Shown: positions 15,492 to 28,815 of the stretch, piece after piece
How positions within the stretch are numbered: the first letter of the stretch is position 1
Layout of the letters: every line of letters begins with the position of its first letter
Assembly (NCBI GenBank): GCA_026929865.2
Contig: CM049408.1
Location: 5,996,001 to 6,060,000, forward strand
Origin: Hyperoplus lanceolatus
Lineage: Eukaryota; Chordata; Actinopteri; Uranoscopiformes; Ammodytidae
Reading direction: 5' to 3'
Length of the DNA: 64,000 nt
Translations under genes and position numbers: made by a program
The notes under the pieces: generated by a model
Told to the model about the DNA's origin: nothing
Databases searched by the model: none
The model's input: the letters and a program-made list of their open reading frames with translations, nothing else

Positions 15492-17930
15492 TGCGTGTAC
15501 ATTTTGAAATATGAAGTGCAGGAGATTAATTGACTGATTCTACGGATACAATTACAGCTCCCAAACTATCCAATCTGAGGGAACATCTACTCTGTGCTTT
15601 CTTATGGTAATAATAATTTAGCTTTAATGCTGACTTTGATGAGTATTAATGATGCTTAATACCAGATCATGTAGTTAAAAGAAAAGGTGGCAGTTTGGAG
15701 AACTGCTTACTTTCCTGCAGGGGCTGAGATGTGATTTAAAGTGTTGCAACCTGGAACTTTCCTACACATCAACCCTCCTAATCTCTTTTCACAATAATCA
15801 AAGGCATTTTTGAACCATGTGAATTTTTCCAGACGAGACAAACTAATCCCTCTCTAGAATGCTTTGCTGGACCTCAATCTAAAAGAAGAGCACCACTGAA
15901 ATAGCCACGAGGTGGGAATTAGCTTCTGGGAGCATCTTTATTAGATGGCGTCACGTAGCGACCAAATGTTTCCTTGCTTGTTGTTGCTGCTGCAGTAGGG
16001 GGACATAAACCAAGTGACCTCATCTGACTCGACTTAGGCTAAGACTTATTCTTCATATCATCGTGTAGATCCACTTGCTAAAGAAGGAACTTAAAATAAA
16101 AGTAATAATACATTTGTCATAGATTGCAGCAAAGCCATTTTTGGAATTTACAAGGCAGCGCTGTTCAACCACTCGTTGTCAATCTATCTAAAAAAGTGAC
16201 CACATGTTTACCTGTACTGAGCAAACACAACCTTCCAATCGACACACTCCAATATAGTCTTTACAGTAACTTCACAGGCGCTATAGGTGTCACTTCCTGA
16301 TACAATGGAAGGAAGTGCGTCACAGACACGCTGTACTCTGAGACAAAGAAGAATGGAACGCTGCCCAGGCAAAAACAGCGGAGAGAGAGCGAGAGAAAGA
16401 GAGAGAGAGAGAGAGATGGGGGGAAGTGTTGGAGCATGTGGTGGAAGAATGAACAAATAACAGGGTCTGAGCTAAAAGCGAGTTGTCGGGGGGAACTTCT
16501 GAGCAGGCGCCGAGCGGTCAACACAGCCACCTGCTAGCTCGCAAACAAACAGGACCCTTCCACTTTTACTGGAATGCTTGTTTTCAATGGAAGAAAACTG
16601 TAGTCCTCCCCCCACCCCACTCCCCACCGGATACTAGAAAGGAAAATGTTGGCAACGTGACAAAAAATGACCTTTATATATCTGCGTATTATCTTGTTTT
16701 GGTCCGTCGTGCGTGTTGTTTTCCTCGTCGTTGGCCTGAATCAAATAGCGTTTTGCGAGTGACGAGTCTCAGTGCGCACACAATGGGCAAGTTTATCTCA
16801 CTCCGTCAACAAGGTTTGTCAGGGTAATTTATGAGTATGCTGGGTCCGAGAGCGGGCTGACAGGGCTCCGCAGCTTGGAATGTTAATGGCTTTTGGTTGA
16901 GGAACCGAGTTGTCCGGCTGTTGTTTGACCTCGGTTGCAAAAAAAAAACTATCGTCAACCTTTTTTTTCTTACAACAGAGGACTCCAACCAAGTTGATCC
17001 AAAAGTTTAAAGAAGTCAACTTTAAATCTCACATGGAAGATTTGAGTTTGGAGGGTCTTTGGTATAGCTTAGGTTGCTGTCGTTTCCTTCACTACACTTC
17101 CCAGAAGTCACTTGTTCAACTAAAAAAGTGTGGGTGGTGCAGTGACATCATCTCATCTTGGATTGTTGGTTGATGACTTTTCAGGTTTCGAGACTTTTGA
17201 TGTGTTCGGCTCAGTGAGGAACTACCCTGTTCTTCTGGAAGTCTGGAAACAAACACATCACTTCATTTCATCACTGAGAAATTGTTCCCAGGAAGTGGTA
17301 GAAGTGTTTAGAAATACAAGTCCAAAATCATCTCTGCACTGGAGGCTGAGACACATTGACTATATTACTGTAAACGCTTAACGAAAAACAAGCCTCCTTT
17401 TGGAAAGAAGCGTGGCTTTAAAGACACAGTTTTTATCCATATTGCAGTCTCTTTATCAGGCAAAGCACTTTGCACCACGTCCTGTTGAAGCTTAGGGGGA
17501 AGATTAGCACTGCTGGCTTGTCTCTAGATGCAATCTTGCATTTCTGTGTTAACATACATAATTCTTTGTCTTCATCTTTTTGTGTGCCAATATCTCGCTC
17601 AGTCGCTCGCATGCGACTCTGAGGCTTATCCTCACTGTAGAATAATCCCCATTGTCTTTAGCTTGGTTGATCTGGGTATTCAGAGGAACGATCTATTGAG
17701 GAATCAGATGAGAGTGTATCAGTGTTGACTGGCCCCACTGCCACCTCTGCGATAGCTTACTACTACATGTCTACTATACAGTATGGCTGATGCCTTCATT
17801 ACAGTTTAGGTAATGCAGGCAGTTAGAAATATGGCAAATTTGAATACAATTGTATCCATTGTCCAACATAACTTTATTTGCTTCCAAGATCCATTGAAAA
17901 ATCTTTCTGTTTATATTCTTTTTTTTGGCA
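15492..17930. other. Intergenic, no gene seen
   Basis: No coding or RNA gene recognised. It contains a (GA)n tract at about 16379-16416. Open frames here are short and unlike any family I know. Confidence 0.5.
16379..16416. repeat. (GA)n microsatellite
   Basis: Purine repeat gagagagcgagagaaagaga and following units. Confidence 0.85.
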
Positions 17931-18240
17931 GATTCTTTTCAATGTATCCTATAATGCAAAATGCACTTTTTTGTGGTTTTATAATATCAATATGGGTCCC
18001 CGGTGTGATAGAGACTCCCAAGGTATGAGAACAAAACAACCGTCTCTCTCTTACTGCACCTCCACTTTTCTGTAAACCAGTTCAAAACCCCAGTCGGTTT
18101 CTCTCTCCTTATGACGTAATAAGGCGAGAGAAAACACACTGAATCTAACTGGCAGTAAGGTTTAAACTGGCAGTTAGATTCAGGGCCAATCAGAGGAAAA
18201 TGGGCTCTATGGAAGGCGGGGCTTAGATACTCCATGCTAA
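17930..18240. mobile_element. TTAA-type MITE, family B, fragment
   Basis: Contains gcaaaatgcac, then atgggtccccggtgtga, tagagactcccaagg and ccagtcggtttctctc in the same order as 20299-20741 and 49878-50394. Both ends are degraded. It is followed at 18257-18283 by a short (AATC)n run. Confidence 0.6.
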
Positions 18241-18283
18241 ATCCATTGCGATCAGTCAATTAATCAATCAATCAATCAATCAA

Positions 18284-20298
18284 TTTGCCTCAAAACAAGT
18301 GAAAAACATCCGACCAACATCACTGTAACGCAGAAATACAACACCCGACTTTGAATTAAAGATAATTATTGCAAAACATCACATGACTTTTGAACCGATG
18401 TACAGTATCACTTTATACTGCATCAACCAAAGCCCGAATGTTAAGACCTCAATATAGTGCATGTTCAGACCTCCATATGTTTTTGGAAATCAAATCATCT
18501 GACGTTACCAATGGATCTGTAGGTATATTTCAAGCTTCTGACATGTTGTTAGTCGATCAAGAGCTGAAAAAAAAGCTGAAGACGGACGAGTAAGCAGCAA
18601 CTGACTGACTGCTGGGCTGGTGGACACACCTGTCAATCATGAATCACTGAAACAGACCTTTCTTTAAGGTCATAATGTCTTCTTAATGAAACCAAAGAAA
18701 ATGGCACAAAGACACATATACTGCAAAGAATAAACAAGGCTGTAACGAGCTGTGGTTGAGCAGTCATTGATCAACAGACATGTGATATTGTGGGGAGGGG
18801 GGTATGAAGGAAGAGAGGGGGGGGGGGTGGATCTTCATCCTGGGGTGGACTCCTCTGGTGTACGTCCAATCCTTCCGGCTGGATGGAGGCTTAATGTGAG
18901 TGTGGAAAAGTGGAAAATTTAATTAGGCTGCCAAGGGGGGTTTGTGTCACTTGGCATGAGATATCCCCCCACCATCAGCCCCCACCACCACCACCACTAA
19001 CCCTCTCAACGCACCATTTGCTCTTATCTCTTATCCCAGTGTTGGCTGCTCTTTCTGTATTTTTAACCCAGATTCCTCCGGGACATGACACACTGGGACC
19101 ACAAGGATCAGATAGAGGTCAACAGTTTACAGCTGCACGGAGGTTGTGAAGCTGGTACCAACCTGATGTGGCGTAGCTGCCACTGAGCACAGATGTGTGT
19201 GGATAGACAATGAGGGAGAGAGGAGAGAGAAGGGACCAAACACACTGGTTTCCATTTTTATCTCGCTTCCCTGTTTGACATTAGAATACAATGCTACACT
19301 TTGGACACTCCGCATGCTTTATTTCAGCTCGTTTCTCGTGTGTAGGCTTTTTGGATAACTGTTTGTTTTCTAAATCACGGTGGCAAACTCACGCATGACA
19401 CTGACATGATGTGACAGCAGTGTCGAAAAGATGAGCACGTAGTTACGAGAGGACAAGATGTGGTTTTGTTATCCGCTATGCTCCCGCGTTTCAAGTGCAT
19501 CTGGGTGTGGATTAAGTGGGGACACGTCTCATTCGGCTTTATTCTCCTTTTTTTGTGTCTTGTTGTTCAGAGAAGACACCAAGATGATAACAACTGCCTG
19601 TTAAAAGGGTTGGGGTTAATCATCTTGGTTGATGTGCTTTAATGGTGCAAAATCCCTAATACATTTTCAAATCATCAAATTAATAAAAATGTAAACGTAA
19701 TGAATCTTCTCCAGGTTGGGGTTGCAACAGCTCTTCATTTTTGTCATTTTTACGTTCTTCATTATTTTGAAACAATTCACTCAATCACGTTCCGAGACAT
19801 TTCTCAGCTGTATAGGTGGAAAAGAGTGTGTTTCAGTGTCAGTAGAGTTTAAGCGGTTGATAATGATTGGGAAATAACCAATTAATCTTATTTCACCCTT
19901 CAATTTAAAGAGGTCATTATAACAGTTTTGTCAGTTAGCAAGGCATCAGTTAAACATGGCGGTTCGTGTGTGTTAATATTAAGCAGCAATTTAATTTAGT
20001 GACGCAGACATCTCCACTCAGAATAGAAGAACAGTTGGTGCATACTGGCTCCAGTAGGCATACATAACATAGTAATCACAGTGGAATATTCAATCAAACA
20101 CAAGTTGCATGTGGCTCACTTCTTGCAGCTCTTGTCAGAGAGATAATGATCGGAATGGAAAAAAACTATTACAGTTACATTTCAAATCTTTTCCCCATTC
20201 ATGCACATGTTAAATTTGACTTCCGAATCTTCACAGCTGCAGTGTCAAGTCTCACTCATGTGAAATTGGGTGGACAGACCTTTACCTTTGTAGGTAAC
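18284..20298. other. Intergenic, no gene seen
   Basis: Only low-information sequence and a G run at about 18818-18830. No coding similarity recognised. Confidence 0.5.
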
Positions 20299-20741
20299 CT
20301 ATAATGCTTTATGATGTCCTATAATGTTTTTCCAACATTAATTTGGGTCCCTGGTGTGACTTGAGCCTCCCAGAGTATGAGAAGAATCAACGGTCTCCTT
20401 TTCTCCTGTGTTCAAAAAACCCAGTCAGATTTCTCTCTACGTATGACATCGTAAGGGGAAGAAGACACGGCCCCTTATTACCAACCTGACTTAGCACCAT
20501 CTCCAACTGTGATGACTGGCAGTTCAAACCTGGGCTTTGTTGGCTTGGCTTTTTGGAAGGTATTGGGTTAAAGAGACAGACTCTGAAATGGAGTGTTTCA
20601 GACAGAGGCTTAAAAGAGAAAATTCAACAATGGCACTGTGAGAAATACAAAGGCTCTTTTGGACACTACAATGTGAAAACAGTTTCTAGCAGAAACCCAA
20701 ATTACAATTTTGAACCTGAAAATGAGCACAACATGTGACCT
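20299..20741. mobile_element. TTAA-type MITE, family B, copy 2
   Basis: Shares gggtccctggtgtg, gagcctccca and the ccagtcagatttctc block with the copy at 49878-50394. The right end GCACAACATGTGACCT is followed by TTAA (20742-20745). Its complement AGGTCACATGTTGTGC matches the left terminus of the 49878 copy, AGGTCACATATTATGC. Confidence 0.65.
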
Positions 20742-20958
20742 TTAATTGAACACAGATCATGTGCAGAAATAACAATTAATTGCAAGTTGGCATGGTAGGC
20801 AACACCTAACCGATGCCTGGGCCATACCTCATCACGTGGCTGCATCACATCCACTCAGGCTCAAATGAAAAGTTTCCCTCAAGTTGTCGGGAAGCTCGTC
20901 CACCGTCCACTCCTCCAACTTCCAACATTTGGATATTTCTTTTTGGAAGTGGGGGTAG

Positions 20959-21033
<75 letters not shown>
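20959..21033. repeat. (GT)n microsatellite
   Basis: About 37 uninterrupted GT units. Confidence 0.97.
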
Positions 21034-21035
<2 letters not shown>

Positions 21036-21340
21036 GGGAAGTGGGACGGGGCAGCGGTGGTGGTGGAAGGGGGATTGAAGGAGTCTTGTCACATTACATG
21101 TACCTGTCTGTGCGCGTCTTCTACCCACAGCTGTCATCTCACCTGACAGGTCTATCAGTGTCTGCGGCCGATCACAACGCGTCCCTCAGCGTGACAGGCT
21201 GAACTGACAGCAATGCAATCCATACTGACAGCTACTCAGGTAGGGCTGGTACGGGGAGGGAAAGAGGGGAGAGTCTGGAGGGGGGGGGGGCAACACAAAA
21301 ACCTCAGAGGAACACATACACAACAAGAGCAGTACATTAA

Positions 21341-21825
21341 AGGTGCAGTGAGTAGAATTGATTGGCATTTATTTTGATTTTATTATTAGAAAAGACTTGG
21401 CAGACATGGACTATACTATTCTCGAGGATGTTTTAATGAGTGCATAATCACTTGGAAATGTAAGTTGTTTCTATATCTATGCCTACTTAGGAGCGGGGCG
21501 CTGAGGCCGCCATGTTCCAGAACAGACAAACTTAACGGCCTTTCGCGTTTTTATATTGGGTGTCCTGGGGAAATGCAGCCATTGGAAGACCAAGAAGAAG
21601 CGCTTTAGAATAAATAAATAAATACATGTTCACCTCATCACTTGATATTGTGGAAAAACTTGAGGCAGTGGTGGATGATGCCATCTTTAGGAACCAGCTT
21701 CTTATCCTTGAAGGCCACCATAACATTTGTAATTATTTGAAGGGGAGGGGTTACCAAAGGAGAGTGGTATTCTGCAATCTCATCACTGGATGCAACTGAA
21801 TATTCCAATATTACACACTGCACCT
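21341..21825. mobile_element. TTAA-type MITE, family A, intact ends
   Basis: 485 bp flanked by TTAA (21337-21340 and 21826-21829). Terminal inverted repeat AGGTGCAGTG at the left and CACTGCACCT at the right. The copy at 8344-8808 is the same family. TTAA duplication suggests mobilisation by a piggyBac-type transposase. No coding capacity. Confidence 0.78.
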
Positions 21826-21829
21826 TTAA

Positions 21830-24800
21830 AGTCAGTAGGCGCCCTGACATAATCCACCCATTATGATTGATCTTAATGCTAGCTTTCATCAATTTCTTAA
21901 AACCATCTGATAATAAAGTGATTCCGAGATAACACTTTGTAAGTGAGGGATGGTTGCCAAACATTACCTTTAAAACCTCCATTAAAAGCCCCAAATCCTC
22001 TTTCTGCCGTTGAAATGTACACAGGGTGCCAGTTTGGGTATCTTTGTAAGTAAATTGACTCTCATCTTTTACAACAATCAAGCACGTTGAACCAAAGCCA
22101 AACTGCTTGCTTAACGCAGGGGGAACCGAGAGCTGTATTCCAGAGAAACAACACCTGCGGGATGTGCTTTGGTTTAACCCCATAAAAAAGGTTTAAAGCA
22201 AGTGTCTATGATCACACCCAGGGGGAGATAAGGTTACTTCTTCTTCTCCCCTTCTTCAACAAAAATCTGTCTTTATCTTGTCAAAAGCCATCGGGCACAA
22301 AAAAAAAATCCCATCCAGAACGCCCCAACAACATGAAGACGAAACAAAACGGGGAAAAAAAACCTTACAAGCTCTGGAGCGAAAACTCATTTGATCAGCT
22401 TAGCTTGGCTCTCCTGACTTCTCATGTTACGAGGAGTAATTAGCAATTAACAATAAGGGTTTAAGTAGATCCAGTTATCTATAAGCAAGAGGGGGAGGGG
22501 GGGTTTAAGTAGATCCAGTTATCTATAAGCAAGAGGGGGAGGGGGGGGGAGAAAATTCCTGTGCAACTGGAGTTTGATCAAAATAAAGAAAAAAAAGTGA
22601 GGGACCTAATTCTCATTTTCATGACATCTCTGGGCCATTTTTTTTTCTTCTTTTAAATTCCCAGATCAAACAGGCTGCAACAAAAGGCCCCAAATCCCCC
22701 CCTCCGCTCTCCTCCTCCTCCTGCTCTCTCTTTCCAAAATTAGTTAAGCCTCTCAGCTCCATCATCCTCAAGATACATGGCTCGCATCAACAAACCCCAC
22801 TACGCCGCTTGCTGCAGCGCAAAATGCTGCATACCCTCGGATATACACCCCACACTCCTCTTCAAGCTCCCCACCTCCCCCCAAACAGGCTAAATATGAA
22901 AACTCCCCATATGTCACTCTGAATTTGTACTTCCAGACAAAACACAAAGTAGCCCACAGTCACTCCAGTTTCATGATTTCACCCCCCCAGCCCTCCTTCC
23001 TCTTTCATTTGGCTAACTGTTTTGTCCTTTGTCTTATTCCAATATGTTGAGTCAAGAGGCCGCTGTTCAAAACATAAAAGTGAAAAGAAAGACTCAAACG
23101 GAGGCTGACAGATTGGGTGATTCTAACACGGTGACAGGAGAGAGTAAACATGCTGCAATAAGGCGTCTGTCTGCCTCTACTGCTCTCTGACATGTTCAGA
23201 CCTTCTGGATGCTCCTCGTTATCTTCTGATGACCTCATCCTTCTTACTGCCCCAGTTACTAGCAGGCACTTGTACAGATATGACCCAAGGGGGGCTTGAG
23301 ACCCAGCCCTTGTGCCCCCAGAGTCAAAAGGTGCCTTACATTTTTTTTTATATATATACTTTAAATATAAAGAAAGACATTTATTACAGTAACCACGGAA
23401 AATTAGCCACATCAATTTATTAAGTACTCTGCATCATGCCCCGCCCTCTTGAAATAATTTTGCAACTTGTCTTGACTTGCCATGAAAAGCACACCAAAAT
23501 ATATACGCAAGACCCTTCCAGATATTGAAACCTTTTCTGGTCGCAAGGGGATGATTTCAATCACTTTTCACATTACCGCTCCTTTTCTGTATACCACCTT
23601 TCTGTATCTGTGCTTCTGGCGTTCTACAACTTTAGTGGGCCTTCCCATACGTTCTACTCTTCAGAAGTTTGCGCCATCTAGCCACACGTCTTGAGGAGAA
23701 GTTGGGTGAGTGATGCCAAAGAGCTAACTCTGGGTTATTGCCCGGGGAAGGTGCTCGTTGCCATAAGCTTTAAGTGATCCTGTTTCACACACTTGTCAGT
23801 TCTCCAGGCTGGCAGGTCCTTCGCTGCCTCCGAGCTAGCTGCTTATAGGGTTGTCACCAAGGAATGCAGTTTGTGTCAAACGAGTTGCTCATTTTTGCAG
23901 AGCAATTAAGGACACAGTCTCCCCATTAGCACCAGGGCTGTGAGCATAAACTCTAAGCTAGTTGGTTAGCTTGGGTCAGGTTAGCTGCCCCCCACCACCC
24001 GCAAGGCAAATTTATCTCGATGGAGTCAGAATGAGGGTTGAAACAAAGCTCAAACACACCACTCATTTGTCCTCCGAGGGCGAAAATGACCATTGAGTCT
24101 TCAATCATTTCTCAAAGTGTGCCCATGTCCAGTATAGCGTGTCGCAAAGAACAAGACACACACGCTCATCAATTTGATCACCCCCCCTCACACAGATTCC
24201 GAGCTAATTATTCCAGCCTTTAATTATTCCATCTGACTGCCGTTGAGATCTCTTAAAGACGGCCGGATTAGTGGATTTGGAGAATTAGCTGGAAGGGGTT
24301 GGCAGACCTCTGCACTGTGATTCAGGGGGGCTGAGAGAGAAACACATCTTCAAAAGGTACCTTAAGCCAGCACCTTCACAGGATCATTACACTGGATAAA
24401 TCCCTGTTAAGTTGCTTAAAAGCGTGTAAAGGTGAGCCATGTTTTGGGCGCAGACACTTTCTGGGTGGGCGGAGGCTAACCAAATGTGACGCCAGCATTG
24501 CAAACAGTGACACAATTAAAGCCATTTTGAAAGAAAAATGTTTACAAGTCACTTAAAGGGCTTATGTCAACTCGGGTCACTGTCAAGGACTGAAGAAAAC
24601 TTCAGGAGTGAATACTTTTTTTTTCTTCCAGATCGTCAAGTGAAGTGGAGACCCTTTCAACATTGCAATGCCAAGGTCTGTATTCAAAAGAAGTTCTTGA
24701 AGCTACACTTTTTTTAAATCAAATGATTAAATCACTCTTTTGTTATTTCAACTAATGTAAAGGCTAGGTTTGATTTGGCAGGATTAGGTTCACACAGGGC

Positions 24801-26134
24801 TAAAACCACAATGAAATTCACCAAATCAAATGCATCCTTTTGAGTTCAAAGTCTTAAGTTGATGTCTTAAGTTGACTGTGTCAAGTCAAACTATATTCTT
24901 TACTCATGCTTGTTACCACCCCCCCTCTCAACCCCCCCCCCTTCCCCAAATCTCCAAAACGAGAGCAGCTTGTCCCGCGGCTGACAGCGGAGATGTTTTG
25001 AAAGCAGTTCGGCAAAGGTTAGAGTAAGAAACATGGAGCGGGGCAGTGAAAAAGACAAAAAGAATCTTGCTTTTTTAATTATTTTATGAAGAGCCTTGAT
25101 GCTATTAAATGCCCCAGATATATTCAGCCTATAGTTCTCAATTTGACTTGACAGCTGCTGCATTACCAACAATAAATATAGCAAAGGGCTGCGCCTGGGG
25201 CCAGGAAGAACCCCTAACCATGACCTTCATATTTAATGATGAAAACAAGCAAGCGCACACTCTGCTTCGCTTAAGCACAGGCATGTGCACACACACTCAC
25301 ACATCCTGCCTGCCGTGGCTCCTTGTTACACAAGCACACTGGGGGCCTGTCAAAAAACAACAGCATCTCTAGGGTTTGTCAGTGCACCACATTTACTAAG
25401 GTGAACATATTAAAGCACAAATTGTTAGAAATTTAATTTAGAAATGACATTTTCTAGCAGCGTTTTTTGCTTATAACTATTCAATGTCCTGAGGTTGAAG
25501 ACAAGTGAACCTGACCGTTTCTCTAGCACTAACATCAGGTCAAACATTTTACTAATCTGTTGATATATTTTAAAATGTAGCCTACTAAAGGGATTAGAAA
25601 AAAAGATAAGTATAGACATGCATGGTTTATAGAACTGTAACCCAAATGACATTGGTGTATTTACAGAAACAGTTTATTTATTAGCAGATATTTTAACTTT
25701 ATCTCAAGTATCGATCAGACATCTCCAAGTGGATAAATGTGACATTTTTCATTTTCAGCCTCTTTTTTAGTGCCAAGTAATTAGCAAACACTAACCAGCC
25801 GACAGTCTTAACCAAGACAGTGAACATGGCACACCCTGCTCAACATCAGCATGTAATTGTGAGCACGTTATCATGCGTTCGTGTTAGCATTCACCTAAAA
25901 GCACGACTGTGCCTTATGGGCTGGAATTATCATAATTATGAGTTTCTTTCTCTGATTACACTGAACGCTCCTATACATCCGCCTAGGCACCTCACAATAC
26001 GGAAGTGCCTGAAAACCAAACTTATATGGAGGCGTCACACCAGCCAACTGTAAAGGGTATGGTGTAAATGCATTTTTAAGCCTGTTATTATGCAAATGTC
26101 TTGTAGACGCTCTCAAGTCATTCAAATATCTATC
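21830..26134. other. Intergenic, no supported gene
   Basis: No exon of a known family recognised. The minus-strand open frame over 21638-22183 runs into the MITE and is not accepted as a gene. A 44-bp tandem duplication lies at 22457-22544. The rest includes pyrimidine-rich and purine-rich patches only. Confidence 0.5.
22457..22544. repeat. 44-bp tandem duplication
   Basis: Two near-perfect copies of a unit starting GGGTTTAAGTAGATCCAGTT and ending in a G-rich run, at 22457-22500 and 22501-22544. Confidence 0.9.
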
Positions 26135-26331
26135 TACTTCCCCTTGGCCATATTTTCCGTAAATTCAACATCCATTTTCACTGCTATGCGGATGACACCC
26201 AGCTCTACATATCCACCAAGTCCACTTCTACCCTTCCTCCCACCTCCCTCTCCGATTGCCTACAAGAAATAAAATCCTGGTTCACCTGCAACTTTCTCAA
26301 ACTCAACAGCAATAAAACAGAAGTTCTCCTC

Positions 26332-26332
<1 letters not shown>

Positions 26333-26415
<83 letters not shown>
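26333..26415. repeat. 83-bp poly-C tract
   Basis: Almost uninterrupted C with one A at 26367, inside the LINE 1 RT coding region. Such a tract is unusual and may be an assembly or gap-filling artefact; some RT coding sequence is missing across it. Confidence 0.9.
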
Positions 26416-26502
26416 TTCCCCCAACCGGTCTCCCCCTCACCCGAACCCACTGGCCAGAACTCTGCCGCCCATCATCACCAGAACCCCCTCCATTAATCAC
26501 AT

Positions 26503-27673
26503 AAAACACAAAGCAACACAAAGTACTAGGGGTAATAATTGATGACAAGTTAAGTTGGAAACCACAAGTTAGCCATCTTAGAGGCAAAATAGCCAGGAGT
26601 ATTTCTATACTTTGGAAATCACAATATTTTTTAAATCAAAAGGCCTTACTTGTATTATACTGGAGTTTAGTTTCCCCACATCTGCATTACTGTGCCGAGG
26701 TGTGGGGAAACACTTACAAAGGTAAATTGCACCCATTGGAGATCCTTCAAAAAAGGGCAATAAGAATTATATACCAAGCAACTTACAGGGCACACACTAA
26801 TAACTTCTTTATTGAAGGTAGAATTCTCAAATTATGGGACGTAGCAAGTAACCACATCGTACAAATGATGTACAAGGCTTCAAAAAAAAGCCTTCCTGTC
26901 AGTTTACAAGCAATGTTTGAAGAAAGAGGAGTTTTGCATGATTTAAGAAGAAAAAGAAGATTCACAGAGAAAAATATACGGACCACACTTAAATCATTTT
27001 CGATTTCTGTAAAGGGTATTAAATTATGGAATGAACTTGATGAAGATATCACAGGGAGTTGCAGTTTGCGAAATTTCAAAAAAATGTATGTCTCTAAAAT
27101 TATTGAAAATTATAGACTGAAAGCAGAGCACCAATAAGCGGAGTAAAGGTGAATGGCTCTATCATAACATTATTGTAAAAGAGAGGTCAGCAGAATGACT
27201 TGTTTGGGTTTGAATACTTCTGCAGTTGTGTTTAGACTATCAGATAATGACTTTGAAAAGGCCACAATAAAAGGGCAAAACAAACTCTGCATTGTGCAGA
27301 AAATCAGAACGCTGCAGAACTGATCTTAAAAGCTGAAGCAAGTGGATTAATCATGGAACTACTAAATTGGTCTCTAAATGCCATTGACCGCATGTTTTCA
27401 ACCAGACAAGCAGGAGCTGGACTGCAGCTTAACAGAAAAAAAAAAAAAAAAAAAATGCAAATTTGTGTGTTTTCTTCCTTTTTCTTTTTTTCTTTTCTTT
27501 TTTGTGATCAGTAAATGTGTATCTGATTCTGAATCTGATGAAATTGGGGGCGGGACTCAATAAGCCTTAGGCTTCTTCCGTCACCCTTCGGACAACACTA
27601 ATTAAGATGTATGATGTGAAAGAGATAATTGTGTATTGTGTGGAATTGTCCGAAAGAATAATAAATAAATTAA
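26503..27673 (+). mobile_element. 3' part of a second LINE (LINE 3) inserted in LINE 1
   Basis: A plus-strand fragment encodes the C-terminal RT portion: LGVIIDDKLSWKPQVSHL, then HLHYCAEVWGNTYKGKLHPL, LQKRAIRIIYQ, and a tail to a stop at about 27137 (the open part from 26700 alone is 145 codons). It is a jockey-superfamily type (CR1/L2/Rex1-like). The 3' UTR-like part ends in an A/T-rich tail aataataaataaatt. Removal restores the LINE 1 reading frame. A poly-A run lies inside at 27436-27454. Confidence 0.7.
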
Positions 27674-28068
27674 ACATCACTCCTGTCCTTCAGCAGCTTC
27701 ACTGGCTCCCGGTCAAAACCCGCATCCACTACAAGATTCTGCTCCTCACCTTCAAGGCCCTCCACAACCTCGCCCCTCCATACATCTGTGAACTCCTCAA
27801 TCAATCAATCAATATCCTTTATTTAACCAGGTAAAATTCATTGAGATTAAAATCTCTTTTTCAAGAATGACCTGGCCAAGAAGGCAGCACCATGATACAA
27901 TAAGAACAATCAACCACAATTCTCATACACCACATTCAACGTCAGGTAAAGTACAATACAAGATCAGGGACAAGACTATATGAAGATTGAAATGAGTACA
28001 GTTAAAAATTAAATAAAAAAACTGGTGACAGATGAATGAATAAACCCGGCCGTTATCAGAAAATAGCT

Positions 28069-28815
28069 TTACAAACAATTGCATTGACCAAGAGAACGAT
28101 CTTCTCTGTCCTTCAGGATTCCTTTGAATTCTCCCAAGGTGACCAGCTCCGGCAGCTTCAGCTGCTTTTGCACAGTGTTCCAGGCAGAAGGAGCAGCATA
28201 TTTAAAGGCCTTTTTCCCTAACTCAGTTCTAGCTCTGGGTACCAACATCTGTAACACATCCCTAGAACGCAAACCATAGCTACATTTGTTTGTGGACATG
28301 TAAACACATAGATATGAAGGGACCAGCCCAATGAGACACTTGTAAACAAAAAACAACCAATGTGAGAGTCTGCGTACAGATAGCGATGGACATTTTGCAG
28401 TGGCATACAGGGTACAATGGTGGACACGATTTCCACAGCCAGTTAAAAATCGCAGAGCACAGTGGTAGACGGTATCCAATTTCTTGAGGTACTGGTCAGG
28501 GGCGTTTATGAACAGCAGGTCACCGTAATCTAACAACGGTAAAAAGGTCGCAGTGAACAGACGTTTCCTGGCCTGCCATGAGAAGCATGATTTATTTCTA
28601 AAAAAGAAACCTAATTTAATTTTTAATTTGGAGACCAGTTTTTCAATATGAAGTTTAAAAGACAATTTTTCATCAATAATGAAACCCAGGTATTTGTACG
28701 AATTGACCCTTTCAATTTCGGTCCCATGACTAGTTAAAAGCTTTGGCAAAACTTTTGGTAGAGCTTTTCCATTTGAAAAAAGCATTAATTTAGTTTTATT
28801 TGTATTTAAAAACAA
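28069..28815 (-). pseudogene. LINE 2 reverse transcriptase, C-terminal segment
   Basis: Open for 248 codons in another frame: FLNTNKTKLMLFSNGKAL, SYKYLGFIIDEKLSFKLHI, LPLLDYGDLLF, then a conserved C-terminal tail. It follows directly on the preceding RT segment after a frameshift near 28810-28830. Confidence 0.85.

Noticed and set aside
22457..22544. CRISPR-like repetition
   Set aside because: Only two adjacent copies without spacers, in a vertebrate genome; a simple tandem duplication.
26205..26587. Minus-strand open frames rich in glycine
   Set aside because: They are translations of the poly-C tract and flanking LINE antisense sequence.
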